Both the position numbers and the translations under genes were made by a program. Under the pieces are notes generated by a model that saw nothing but the letters and a program-made list of their open reading frames with translations, did not search any database and had not been told where the DNA came from. DNA of 64,000 bases from Massilia sp. 9096 (GTDB taxonomy: Bacteria > Pseudomonadota > Gammaproteobacteria > Burkholderiales > Burkholderiaceae_D), in NCBI RefSeq assembly GCF_000745265.1, contig NZ_JQNN01000001.1, forward strand, positions 930,001 to 994,000. The letters are read 5' to 3'. This document shows, one piece after another, positions 37,870 to 47,525 of the stretch (position 1 is its first letter; every line of letters starts with the position of its first letter).

Positions 37870-38697
37870 TCAGGCGCGCACTGCCAGCTGCCGCGCAGCC
37901 GCGTCCAGCGCTTGCTGGAGCTGGTCGAGCTCGTAGGGTTTTTGCAGCGAGAGGTAAGGAAACTCGACATGGCGCAGCAGGGTGTCGCCATAGCCGGAAG
38001 CAAAGATCACTTGCATCGTCGGCGCATCGGCCACCGCGCGCCGCGCCAGGTCGACGCCGGACATGCCGGGCAGGCTGACGTCGGTGAACAGCACGTCGTA
38101 GCGGTTGGCGGCCAGGCGCGCCAGCGCATCGTCCGGATGGCCGACGCCGTCCGCCTCGTGGCCGAAGGCGCGCAGCATCTCGCACACCAGGTATTGCGAA
38201 TCGAGATTGTTCTCGACCACCAGGATGTGCAGCGGGCCGCCGGCGTCCTGGGTGTCGGCCAGCGTGGGCTGGGCCGCGGCCAGCGCGCACATCACGCCGG
38301 CCACGCGGCCATCGGACGCGCGCACCGGCGTCAAATACAGGTCGTAGGCATCGGCGCCGGCGCCGGCGAAGTGCAGGTCGCGCCCAGCGGCGATGGCCGA
38401 TTCGCCCTGCCAGGCGCGCTGCAGGGCTTCGCCGGCAGCCGCCAGCGGCGGAGGCATGACCGGCGGCACATTCCCGCCCGGCAGCTTGCCGTAGGCCGGG
38501 CCGGCCAGCGCGGCATAGCTTTCGTTGAACAGCACCGTCATCTCGCTGCCCCACACCAGCAGCATCGGCAGCGGTGTGTTGAACAGCAGGTCGGCCGTGA
38601 GGCGCAGTGCATGCGGCCATGCGCCGGGATCGCCCAGCCGGGAAGTGGACCAGTCGTAGGCGCTGGAAGACATTGCAGGCTTACCGGAGGACATCAT
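37870..38697 (-). CDS. PAS-like/receiver protein
   Basis: A 275-residue protein. The N-terminal half (about 10-140) resembles the first PAS segment of multi-PAS kinases: STSRLGDPGAWPHALRLTAD, LLVWGSEMTVLFNESYA. The C-terminal half (about 150-270) is a receiver with phospho-acceptor Asp in DVLFTDVSLPGMSGVD and Lys in LSLQKPYELDQL. Its acidic pocket is altered: LVVENNLDSQ has Glu-Asn where Asp-Asp is usual. There is no kinase or output domain, so it may be a phosphate sink or protein-interaction relay, or a kinase that lost its catalytic core. Two adjacent ATGs (38697, 38694) and one at 38673 are possible; none has a clear ribosome site. Confidence 0.8.
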   Translation of the reverse strand: MMSSGKPAMSSSAYDWSTSRLGDPGAWPHALRLTADLLFNTPLPMLLVWGSEMTVLFNESYAALAGPAYGKLPGGNVPPVMPPPLAAAGEALQRAWQGESAIAAGRDLHFAGAGADAYDLYLTPVRASDGRVAGVMCALAAAQPTLADTQDAGGPLHILVVENNLDSQYLVCEMLRAFGHEADGVGHPDDALARLAANRYDVLFTDVSLPGMSGVDLARRAVADAPTMQVIFASGYGDTLLRHVEFPYLSLQKPYELDQLQQALDAAARQLAVRA

Positions 38698-38823
38698 GGC
38701 GCGTTTGTATATGTTATCGAAACGAAAAGAAGATCAATCGTACACGAAAACGCGCGGGGAGGGCGACACGACTGCCGCGGGCGCACCTCCTCGATATTTA
38801 CTCATAGCAATGTGCGCAGGCAA
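38698..38823. other. Intergenic AT-richer region
   Basis: This is the left part of a 418-bp gap before the YfiR gene. It should hold the promoter of the PAS-receiver gene (minus strand). No convincing -35/-10 pair stands out. The right part of the gap holds the hairpin, the short frame and the promoter listed separately. Confidence 0.5.
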
Positions 38824-38849
38824 AAAAAAGCCCGCTACGGGAGCGGGCT
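38822..38849 (-). terminator. Intrinsic-terminator-like hairpin with no obvious minus-strand gene
   Basis: An 8-bp stem AGCCCGCT/AGCGGGCT with a 5-nt loop is followed on the minus strand by eight U. It is a strong terminator, but no convincing minus-strand gene lies to its right before 41.6 kb, so it may end an antisense or small RNA starting near 38.9-39.0 kb. Confidence 0.7.
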
Positions 38850-38890
38850 GAATCTATCCTTGGAGGAGAATAGAGGAGACAGGAATCATA

Positions 38891-39016
38891 ATGCTGCATC
38901 GCAAAATAAAACGCCAATTTAGAATTGCAATGACCATCATTGGTTTCTTAAATGGCACAGCGTGTTGTACAAGTGGCGCGCACGCTTGGTGCACAAAAGA
39001 AAATGTTCTACGATAG
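38891..39016 (+). CDS. Possible 41-residue small protein
   Basis: A short frame opens at ATG 38891 with a purine-rich leader (GGAGGAGAATAGAGGAGACA, 38862-38881) about 9 nt upstream. It encodes MLHRKIKRQFRIAMTIIGFL, then NGTACCTSGAHAWCTKENVL. A basic start and hydrophobic middle with CC and WC could be a small secreted or membrane peptide. Codon use is AT-rich and unlike neighbours; it overlaps the candidate YfiR promoter. I know no homologue and it may be chance. Confidence 0.3.
   Translation: MLHRKIKRQFRIAMTIIGFLNGTACCTSGAHAWCTKENVLR
38986..39014 (+). promoter_or_regulatory. Candidate promoter of the YfiR-kinase operon
   Basis: TTGGTG (38986-38991) and TACGAT (39009-39014) with a 17-bp spacer lie about 100 bp before the YfiR-like gene. 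Matches to sigma-70 consensus are moderate. Confidence 0.4.
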
Positions 39017-39115
39017 CAAAATGTTGAGAAATGTCCCGCCTTCGTCGCGCTGCCCTGCCGCGCCACGATCCACTTTTGCGCACGCCGCCTCCGTTTCCCG
39101 ATCGCGATCCCGCCG

Positions 39116-39717
39116 ATGCAGCGTCAATTGAATCCCGCTGCGCCGCGGCGCCTGCGCTGTCGCATGGCCGGCTTCGCGATCGCCTTCGCCGCCTCGGTGT
39201 GGCTGCAGGGCGGGGCGGCGAGCCCGGCCTCGGCGCAGAACATGGCGTCCAGCACCTCGCTCGAGCGCCGCGTGAAGGCCGCCTTCCTGTATAAATTCCT
39301 GGGCTACGCCGAGTTCCCGCAGGGCGCGTTCGCGGACGCCGGCGCACCCCTGGTGATCGGCGTGCTCGATGCCGACGACCTGGCGGCCGAACTGGCGCGC
39401 GTGGTGGCCGGACGCACGGTGGGCAACCGCGCGGTCGTGGTGCGCGTGCTGCGCGAAGGCGAGGGCGCGGTGCCGGTGCACATGCTGTTCGTCGGCGGCT
39501 TCGAAGGCGCGCGCGTGGCGCGCCTGCTGCGCCAGAGCGGGGGCATGCTGGTGGTCACCGAGTGCGACGGCGGCCTGCCGCCGGGCAGCGCGATCAATTT
39601 CCGCATCGTGGACGAGCGAGTACGGTTCGACGTCGCCCTCGATGCGGCCGAACGTAATGGCATCAAGCTGAGTTCGCGGCTCCTGACGGTCGCGAACCGT
39701 GTGCAGAAAGGGGCGCA

Positions 39718-39721
<4 letters not shown>
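39116..39721 (+). CDS. YfiR family periplasmic protein
   Basis: A 201-residue exported protein of the YfiR (DUF4154) family. After a signal peptide (MAGFAIAFAASVWLQGGAAS, from Met17) come LERRVKAAFLYKFLGYAEFP, the typical opening, and VIGVLDADDLAAELARVVAG, VHMLFVGGFEGARVARLL, GMLVVTECDG and INFRIVDERVRFDVALDAAE. YfiR in Pseudomonas binds in the periplasm to the membrane cyclase YfiN and holds it off. Here the gene is coupled by a 4-bp overlap (ATGA) to a hybrid histidine kinase instead. The start is either ATG 39116 or ATG 39164; neither has a clear ribosome site. Confidence 0.9.
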
Positions 39722-41610
<1,889 letters not shown>

Positions 41611-41632
41611 GTGGAGGCGCGCGCGCGTCCTT

Positions 41633-41911
41633 TCAAGCGGACATGCGGCCGTCCGGCGTCCACACCATGGTCTGGACGCGGAGATGCGGATGGCTCGCCA
41701 AGGGTTCCCATTCGTCGATGAAGACGAAGCCCTGCTTCAGATAGAAGCCGGCGGCCCTGCCGTTGTCGGGGGAGACGTCGAGGAAAATGCGATCCCGGCC
41801 TTGTTGCCGGGCGCGGGCTTTGACGGCCTCGACCAGCCGCTCGGCGATGCCGGCGCCGCGCGCCTGCGGTTCGACCCACATGCCGATCAGGTTGTAGCGC
41901 TGGGCGGTTTT
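41633..41911 (-). pseudogene. GNAT acetyltransferase, C-terminal fragment
   Basis: The readable part is YNLIGMWVEPQARGAGIAER, then LVEAVKARARQQG, IFLDVSPDNGRAAGFYLKQG and a normal GNAT end. The acetyl-CoA motif QARGAG is intact. Upstream in frame are only ten more codons to a TAA, in an A/T run (TTTTTTAAA on the plus strand), and the N-terminal half of the GNAT fold is missing. An ATG at 41881 exists but would start inside a beta strand. This is a 5'-truncated gene; the lost part is not found nearby on the same strand, where a PEP-CTERM-like gene begins instead. Confidence 0.75.
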
Positions 41912-41935
41912 TTAAACACCGAGGGCTGAGCGGCT

Positions 41936-42202
41936 TTACTGATCCTGATGCGCGGCCAGTGGCTGCAGCAACCCGGCGGTACGCGCATCCTGTTGCACGA
42001 GCCGGCGCAGCCGGGCGTAGGGCAGGGCTGGCGCGCCATGGCGGCGTCCCAGCAGCGCAAGAAAGCCCAGGCCGGCAAGCATGATCCCATAGGCCTCCAG
42101 TTCCGGCAGCTGGGCCGGCATGGGAATCGCGCCCTGCGACGCCGCCGCGGCCGCTATCGATGCGCAGCCCAGGGCAAGCGCGGCAATCCATGATGTCTTC
42201 AT
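41936..42202 (-). CDS. Small PEP-CTERM-like protein
   Basis: An 88-residue exported protein. The signal peptide (MKTSWIAALALGCASIAAAA) is followed almost at once by PMPAQLPELEAYGIMLAGLG, then FLALLGRRH. That is the layout of a PEP-CTERM sorting signal (Pro-Glu-x, hydrophobic helix, Arg cluster), here PEL in place of PEP. There is essentially no mature domain, and a 30-residue tail follows the Arg cluster, which is unusual because the signal normally ends the protein. It may be a remnant whose stop was lost or a degenerate copy. GCGAGG lies 6 nt before the ATG. Confidence 0.65.
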   Translation of the reverse strand: MKTSWIAALALGCASIAAAAASQGAIPMPAQLPELEAYGIMLAGLGFLALLGRRHGAPALPYARLRRLVQQDARTAGLLQPLAAHQDQ

Positions 42203-42512
42203 TGCGGACCTCGCTTATTCGCCAAAGAAAGACCTGCATCGCAATCGCGTGATCACGACGCCGGAAAAGCCATCCTAGCAAAATACCGGCGCAAGCCCAG
42301 GGCGCGTAGGCACGCGTGCGCACCTTTCGCGCTGCATGGTTGCAAGCGAAAATTTCTTGCAGGATCCGGGTTGAGCCTCTTATTGGGGACAGCGCAGACA
42401 GAATGAGCGGCGCGTTGCTGAAAACGATGCTCGCCGGCAGCTCGTGTCGGTCTGATCCCACATCATGACGGGCTGTTGACTGCGCGGGCCGCGTGCTGAT
42501 ATGACGGACGGA
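42203..42512. other. Intergenic region before the tRNA cluster
   Basis: A 310-bp stretch with no credible gene on either strand. It should carry the promoter of the PEP-CTERM-like gene on the minus strand near 42210-42290. An inverted repeat TTGCAAGCGAAAATTTCTTGCA lies near 42340-42361 in an AT-richer patch; its role is unknown. Confidence 0.5.
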
Positions 42513-42550
42513 CAAAGAAAAATGGCCCAGAAATCGCTTTCTGAGCCATT
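42513..42550 (-). terminator. Terminator of tRNA-Arg copy 1
   Basis: Stem AATGGCTCAGAAA/TTTCTGGGCCATT (one G-U pair) around a GCGA loop, followed by UUUUCUUUG on the minus strand. The same sequence follows copies 2 and 3. Confidence 0.9.
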
Positions 42551-42564
42551 CGTCCTGAAGAAGT

Positions 42565-42641
42565 TGGTGCGGCTGGCAGGAATCGAACCCACGACCCCTT
42601 GGTTCGTAGCCAAGTACTCTATCCAGCTGAGCTACAGCCGC
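42565..42641 (-). tRNA. tRNA-Arg(ACG), copy 1
   Basis: A 77-nt cloverleaf with encoded CCA: acceptor GCGGCTG/CAGCCGC, D arm AGCTCAGCTGGATAGAGT, anticodon stem CTTGG/CCAAG around loop CTACGAA (anticodon ACG, presumably edited to ICG), T arm with GGTTCGAATCC. The four copies are identical. Confidence 0.97.
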
Positions 42642-42652
42642 CCGATGCGCGT

Positions 42653-42680
42653 ATTATAGCTGAGTTTTGCCAGTTGGCAA
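42653..42680 (-). promoter_or_regulatory. Promoter of tRNA-Arg copy 1
   Basis: TTGCCA (42680-42675), 16-bp spacer, perfect TATAAT (42658-42653); the start would lie about 5 nt before the mature tRNA. Confidence 0.85.
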
Positions 42681-42845
42681 AGTGTCTTGGTCCAGCGCGA
42701 GGGAGCCACCGACCGGCACCGCCGTCCAGCGCCGGGTCAGGTCGGCGATCGCCGCGCGCACGTGGAAGGCTGCGCGAATGCGCAAAAGGACAGCGTACGG
42801 CGCGTATTGACTTCGTGGCAAGCATGACGAAAGTACGGCCTGAAA

Positions 42846-42880
42846 AGAAAAATGGCCCAGAAATCGCTTTCTGAGCCATT
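42846..42880 (-). terminator. Terminator of tRNA-Arg copy 2
   Basis: Same 13-bp stem and GCGA loop as for copy 1, with a U-rich tail read from AAAAGAAAA on the plus strand. Confidence 0.9.
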
Positions 42881-42894
42881 CGTCCTGAAGAAGT

Positions 42895-42971
42895 TGGTGC
42901 GGCTGGCAGGAATCGAACCCACGACCCCTTGGTTCGTAGCCAAGTACTCTATCCAGCTGAGCTACAGCCGC
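42895..42971 (-). tRNA. tRNA-Arg(ACG), copy 2
   Basis: Identical to copy 1 over 77 nt, CCA included. Its promoter and leader are almost identical to those of copy 3, so these two are the most recent duplicates. Confidence 0.97.
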
Positions 42972-42982
42972 CCGAGGCACGC

Positions 42983-43010
42983 ATTATAGCAGCCCTTTTC
43001 GGATTGGCAA
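42983..43010 (-). promoter_or_regulatory. Promoter of tRNA-Arg copy 2
   Basis: TTGCCA (43010-43005), 16-bp spacer, TATAAT (42988-42983). Confidence 0.85.
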
Positions 43011-43080
43011 AGTGTCCGGATTTGCAAAGCTCGGTGCGTCGATGCGTTTGCGGGCAGGGCGCACAAAGCGGCTCGACAAA

Positions 43081-43114
43081 GAAAAATGGCCCAGAAATCG
43101 CTTTCTGAGCCATT
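43081..43114 (-). terminator. Terminator of tRNA-Arg copy 3
   Basis: Same hairpin as for copies 1 and 2 (43085-43114), with a U-rich tail on the minus strand. Confidence 0.9.
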
Positions 43115-43128
43115 CGTCCTGAAGAAGT

Positions 43129-43205
43129 TGGTGCGGCTGGCAGGAATCGAACCCACGACCCCTTGGTTCGTAGCCAAGTACTCTATCCAGCTGAGCTACA
43201 GCCGC
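43129..43205 (-). tRNA. tRNA-Arg(ACG), copy 3
   Basis: Identical to copy 1 over 77 nt, CCA included. Confidence 0.97.
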
Positions 43206-43216
43206 CCGAGGCACGC

Positions 43217-43244
43217 ATTATAGCAGCCCTTTCCGGATTGGCAA
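43217..43244 (-). promoter_or_regulatory. Promoter of tRNA-Arg copy 3
   Basis: TTGCCA (43244-43239), 16-bp spacer, TATAAT (43222-43217). Confidence 0.85.
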
Positions 43245-43296
43245 AGCGCCCCCGTTGCCGAGGCTGGCACGCCCGCGCGATCGGCGAAGGCCAAAA

Positions 43297-43327
43297 CGAA
43301 AAAGGCCAGATCTCGCGATCTGGCCTT
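43297..43327 (-). terminator. Terminator of tRNA-Arg copy 4
   Basis: A perfect 11-bp stem AAGGCCAGATC/GATCTGGCCTT with a 4-nt loop and a UUUUUCG tail on the minus strand. It differs in sequence from the other three terminators. Confidence 0.9.
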
Positions 43328-43336
43328 CGTAATAAG

Positions 43337-43413
43337 TGGTGCGGCTGGCAGGAATCGAACCCACGACCCCTTGGTTCGTAGCCAAGTACTCTATCCAGCT
43401 GAGCTACAGCCGC
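43337..43413 (-). tRNA. tRNA-Arg(ACG), copy 4
   Basis: Identical to copy 1 over 77 nt, CCA included. It is the first in the direction of transcription and has the most divergent flanks, so it may be the ancestral copy. Confidence 0.97.
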
Positions 43414-43422
43414 CCGGAGAGA

Positions 43423-43450
43423 ATTATAGCAGTGGCATCCCGATTGCGAA
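43423..43450 (-). promoter_or_regulatory. Promoter of tRNA-Arg copy 4
   Basis: TTCGCA (43450-43445), 16-bp spacer, TATAAT (43428-43423). The -35 is a weaker match than in the other copies. Confidence 0.75.
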
Positions 43451-43520
43451 AGGCTTTATTTATTTCAAACGCATCGAGGCTTCTGGTAGATTAACCAGTG
43501 TCTTCCGGAAACTCGAGCAT

Positions 43521-46500
43521 ATGTCCTTCCTGTTCCATCCCGCGCAGCGCCGGCCCGCGCCCATCCCGTCTTCCCACCCGCTGCCGACGCACCCAGGCTT
43601 GTTCCAGGCGCGGCCGGGATGGCTGACCGGTGCGCTGCTGGCGACGTTGGCGACCTTCGCGACCTTCGCCGTCCTGCTGCTGGCCCTGGCCTGGCCCGGC
43701 GCCGCCCACGCCGCTACGCCGCGCACGCTGCGTTTCGAGCGCATCGGCCTGGAAGAGGGTTTGCCGCAGGAATCGGTGAACACCGTCCTGCAGGACCGCA
43801 CCGGCTTCATGTGGTTCGGCACCCAGGGCGGCCTGGCGCGCTTCGACGGCTATCGCGCGCGCGTGTTCCGCAACGATCCGGCCGATCCGCGCAGCCTGGT
43901 CGACAATTACGTCCAGGCGGCTTACGAGGACGATGCCGGGCGCCTGTGGTTCGGCACGCGCGGCGGGCTGGTGCGCTTCGACGCCGCCAGCGAGACCTTC
44001 GTGCGCTATCCGCTGGCGTCGACCGGCGAACGCGCCACGCGCAACCCCGCCGTCACGGCGATCGTCGGCGACCGCAACGGCGGACTGTGGATCGGCACCG
44101 GCGACGGACTGGTCCACGTCGACCCCGACAGTGGCCGCCTGCGCACCTGGCGCCACGATGGGCGCGACCGCGCCAGCCTGCACGACGACCGCGTCACCGC
44201 GCTGGCGCTCGACCCGCGCGGCGCGTTGTGGGTTGGCGCCAGCACCGGACTCGACCGCCTCGATCCCGGGGCCGACCGTTTCGAGCATTTCGAGGTCGGC
44301 GCCAACAGCGTGCTGGCGCTGTCGATGGGACCGCGCGACACCTTGTGGATCGGCACCGGCGCCGGCCTCGAGGCCTGGCGCATCGGGGAGGGCGCACCCG
44401 AGCGCCGCCGCGTCGGCCCCGAGCAAGGCATGAGCGCGACCCGCGTCGCCAGGCTGTACCATGACCGCGGCAACAACCTCTGGGTCGGTACCGACCTGGA
44501 GGGCCTGAAGTGGCGCGACCCGGTCAGCGGGCGCTTCATCGGCTATGCCAACCAGCCGCTCGACCGCCATTCGCTGTCGGACAACCAGGTCAGCGCGATC
44601 TGGGTCGACCGCACCGGCACGCTGTGGGTCGGCACCAGCCTGGGCGGCGTCAACCGGGCCGACCTCGCCAGCGGCGGCTTCGAGCGTTTTTCGGCGCTGC
44701 CGGGGCAGGACGAACAGGGCGGCGTGCGCAAGGTGCGCACGATCGCCGCCGACACCGATGGCCGCCTGTGGCTGGGCACCGGCGGCACCGGTTTGCTGCA
44801 CCTGGCGCCGGGCAGCGGCCGGGTCGAGCATTTCCGCCACGACCCGCGCGACCAGGGCAGCCTGCCCGACGATTTCGTCACCGCGCTCAAGCCCGGGCGC
44901 GCGCGCCTGTGGGTCGGCACCCCGTCCGGCCTGTCCTGGCGCGACCCGGCCAGCGGACGCTTTACCGCGGTCGCGCTGGGCACCGGCGACCTGGGTGCGG
45001 GGGCGACCTACGTCCAGGCTCTGATGCTGGACCACCTCGGACGGCTGTGGGTCGCGACCCGCGGCGGCTTGATCATGCTGGACGCCGACGGCCGCCCGGC
45101 GCGCACCTGGCGCCACGACCCACTGGACCCGTCCAGCCTCGGCGAAAACTACGCTTTCGCCCTGCTCGAAGACCGCCACGGTGCAATCTGGGTCGGCACC
45201 GAGAACGGCCTGGATCGCCTGGACCCCGCCAGCGGCCGGTTCACCCATTTCCGCCATGAGCCGGGCAACCCGTCCAGCCTGCGCCACAACCGCATCTACG
45301 ACCTGTACGAATCGGCGCGCGGCGATCTGTGGGTCGGCAGCGCCGGCGGCCTGCACCGGCTCGAGCGGCGCAAGGACGGCAGCGTCGGCTTCGTGCTGTT
45401 TCCGGTCGCCGGCGGCGCCGACCAGGGCCCGATCGGCGCGATGCTGGAAGACGACAAGGGACGGATCTGGGCCAGCACCATGGGTGGCCTGACCCGCATC
45501 GACCCGGTCACGGCGCGCTTCAAGAACTACAGCGCCAAGGACGGGCTGATCGACGGCACCTTCATCGTCGGCTCGGCCGCGGCCGGGCCGGACGGCGAGC
45601 TGCATTTCGGCGGCGTCAACGGGATGACCTCATTCCGGCCCGACGAAGTGCGCGACAACCCCTTTCCGCCGACCGTGATCATCACCGGCTTCCAGGTCTT
45701 GAACAGGCCGCGTGCGCTGGTCGGCCAGGCCGGCATGGCGCGCACGGTGGCGCTGTCCTGGCGCGATTCGGTGTTCACGCTGGAGTTCGCTGCGCTGCAT
45801 TACGCCGATCCGCGCGCCAACCGCTACGCCTACCGCCTGCGCGGCTTCGACCGCGACTGGACCGAGACCGACGCCGGCAAGCGTTTCGCCACCTACACCA
45901 ACCTCGATCCCGGCAGCTACGTGTTCGAGGTGCGCGCCGCCAACAAGGATGGACTGTGGAGCGAACAGCCGGCCAGGCTGGCGATCACGATCGCGCCGCC
46001 GTTGTGGAAGACCTGGTGGTTCCGGCTGGCGACGCTGGCGTGCGTGCTGGGCGGCGGCGCCGGCATCTACCGCTTGCGCGTGCGCGCGCTGGTGCAGCAA
46101 AAGGAGCGCCTCGAGCGCCAGGTCGGCATGCGCACGGCCGAACTGGTGCTGCAGAAGGAACACGCCGAGCGGCGCAAGCAGGAAGCCGATGCGCAGAGGG
46201 AAGCGGTGGAAGAAGCGCGCCGCAACATCGCGCTGTTGTCCGACTTCGGGCGCGAACTGACCGCCAACCTGGACGGCGAGGCGATCATGGCCAACGTGCA
46301 CGCCCAGGTGCGCCAGCTGATGGACGCCGACGTGTTCGCGGTCGGCGTGGCGGTGGAAACGGGCCGGGTCGACTATCGCTACGTGATGCGCGGCGGCGTG
46401 CGCGCCGAAGCCGCCGATTTTTCCGAGCCCGTGCTGCGCCTGGGCGAGCACTGCCTGGCGACCGGCGAAGAGATGCTGGTCGACGACCTCGCGCTGGAAT

Positions 46501-47510
46501 ACCCGCGCTACCTGGGCGATCCCGCGCGCGCGCCGGCCTCGTGCTCGCTGCTGTTCGTGCCGGTCATGGTCGGCGCGCGCGTGCTCTGCATGATCTCGGT
46601 GCAAAGCCCGCGCACGAACGCCTACCGCCACGTGCAGCTCGACATGCTGAGCACCCTGGCGGCCTACGTCGGCGTGGCGCTCGACAACGCCGATGCCTAC
46701 CGGCGCCTGAAGGAGACCCAGGCCCAGCTGGCCGCGAGCGAGAAGCTGGCCTCGCTCGGCGCGCTGGTGGCCGGCGTGGCGCACGAGCTGAACACCCCGA
46801 TCGGCAACAGCCTCCTGATGGCCAGCACGCTGCACGAAAAAACCGAGACGATGGCGGCGCGCTTCGCCGGCAACCAGCTCAAGAAGTCGGAACTGGAAGC
46901 GTGGATCGCCGCCGACCGCGAAGCCACCAGCCTGATCATGCGCAGCCTGCACGCGGCCGCCGACCTGGTCGACAGCTTCCGCCAGGTCTCGGTCGACCAG
47001 GGCAGCCGCCAGCGCCGCCGCTTCGACCTGGCGCGCGCCTGCCAGGAAATCGCCGCGACGATGATGAACCAGGTGCGCCGCGCCGGCCACACGCTCGAAT
47101 TGCGGGTCGGCCCGGACATCCGGATGGACAGCTATCCCGGCCCGCTTGGCCAGGTGCTGATCAACTTCATCAACAACGCGATGCTGCACGCCTTCGATGC
47201 GCCGGGCGGACGCATGGCGCTGTCGGCGGTGGAACTGGGCAGCGGCCAGGTGCGCATCCAGTTCGCCGACGACGGCCGCGGCATCCCGGGCGAGCACCTG
47301 TCGCGCATCTTCGACCCCTTCTTCACCACGCGCATGGGGCAGGGCGGCAACGGGCTCGGGCTGAACATCGCCTACAACCTGGTCACCACGCTGCTGGGCG
47401 GGACGATCCGGGTCGAGAGCAGCCCGGGGCAGGGAACGGTGTTCATCCTCGAGCTGCCGCTGCGCGCGCCGGACACGGCGCCACCGGGCCTGCCGCAGGA
47501 TGCGGCCTGA
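43521..47510 (+). CDS. Membrane sensor histidine kinase with beta-propeller (Reg_prop/Y_Y_Y) sensor and GAF
   Basis: A 1329-residue kinase. After a signal-like membrane segment (about 35-58) comes a long periplasmic sensor of two-component-regulator propeller repeats: blades with LWFGTRGGLVRFD, LWIGTGDGLVHVD, LWVGASTGLDRLD and about ten more, then the Y_Y_Y domain (about 735-820, YRLRGFDRDWTETDAGKRFA). A membrane helix (about 830-850) and coiled coil lead to a GAF domain (about 905-1055). The kinase core has GALVAGVAHELNTPIGNSLL (His about 1087), NFINNAMLHAF, DDGRGIP and GGNGLGLNIAYNL. It lacks the receiver and AraC output found in Bacteroidetes relatives, so it needs a separate regulator. 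Such sensors often detect saccharides. The ATG at 43521 precedes the hydrophobic leader. Confidence 0.93.
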   Translation: MSFLFHPAQRRPAPIPSSHPLPTHPGLFQARPGWLTGALLATLATFATFAVLLLALAWPGAAHAATPRTLRFERIGLEEGLPQESVNTVLQDRTGFMWFGTQGGLARFDGYRARVFRNDPADPRSLVDNYVQAAYEDDAGRLWFGTRGGLVRFDAASETFVRYPLASTGERATRNPAVTAIVGDRNGGLWIGTGDGLVHVDPDSGRLRTWRHDGRDRASLHDDRVTALALDPRGALWVGASTGLDRLDPGADRFEHFEVGANSVLALSMGPRDTLWIGTGAGLEAWRIGEGAPERRRVGPEQGMSATRVARLYHDRGNNLWVGTDLEGLKWRDPVSGRFIGYANQPLDRHSLSDNQVSAIWVDRTGTLWVGTSLGGVNRADLASGGFERFSALPGQDEQGGVRKVRTIAADTDGRLWLGTGGTGLLHLAPGSGRVEHFRHDPRDQGSLPDDFVTALKPGRARLWVGTPSGLSWRDPASGRFTAVALGTGDLGAGATYVQALMLDHLGRLWVATRGGLIMLDADGRPARTWRHDPLDPSSLGENYAFALLEDRHGAIWVGTENGLDRLDPASGRFTHFRHEPGNPSSLRHNRIYDLYESARGDLWVGSAGGLHRLERRKDGSVGFVLFPVAGGADQGPIGAMLEDDKGRIWASTMGGLTRIDPVTARFKNYSAKDGLIDGTFIVGSAAAGPDGELHFGGVNGMTSFRPDEVRDNPFPPTVIITGFQVLNRPRALVGQAGMARTVALSWRDSVFTLEFAALHYADPRANRYAYRLRGFDRDWTETDAGKRFATYTNLDPGSYVFEVRAANKDGLWSEQPARLAITIAPPLWKTWWFRLATLACVLGGGAGIYRLRVRALVQQKERLERQVGMRTAELVLQKEHAERRKQEADAQREAVEEARRNIALLSDFGRELTANLDGEAIMANVHAQVRQLMDADVFAVGVAVETGRVDYRYVMRGGVRAEAADFSEPVLRLGEHCLATGEEMLVDDLALEYPRYLGDPARAPASCSLLFVPVMVGARVLCMISVQSPRTNAYRHVQLDMLSTLAAYVGVALDNADAYRRLKETQAQLAASEKLASLGALVAGVAHELNTPIGNSLLMASTLHEKTETMAARFAGNQLKKSELEAWIAADREATSLIMRSLHAAADLVDSFRQVSVDQGSRQRRRFDLARACQEIAATMMNQVRRAGHTLELRVGPDIRMDSYPGPLGQVLINFINNAMLHAFDAPGGRMALSAVELGSGQVRIQFADDGRGIPGEHLSRIFDPFFTTRMGQGGNGLGLNIAYNLVTTLLGGTIRVESSPGQGTVFILELPLRAPDTAPPGLPQDAA

Positions 47511-47525
47511 GCCTGGACCCCGGGC

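Noticed and set aside
38854..39066. 70-codon minus-strand frame in the gap before the YfiR gene
   Set aside because: No ribosome site, no family resemblance, and it overlaps a better candidate promoter and short plus-strand frame.
42513..43450. Regularly spaced repeats resembling a CRISPR array
   Set aside because: The repeats are complete tRNA-Arg genes with terminators; spacing is irregular and no cas genes are present.
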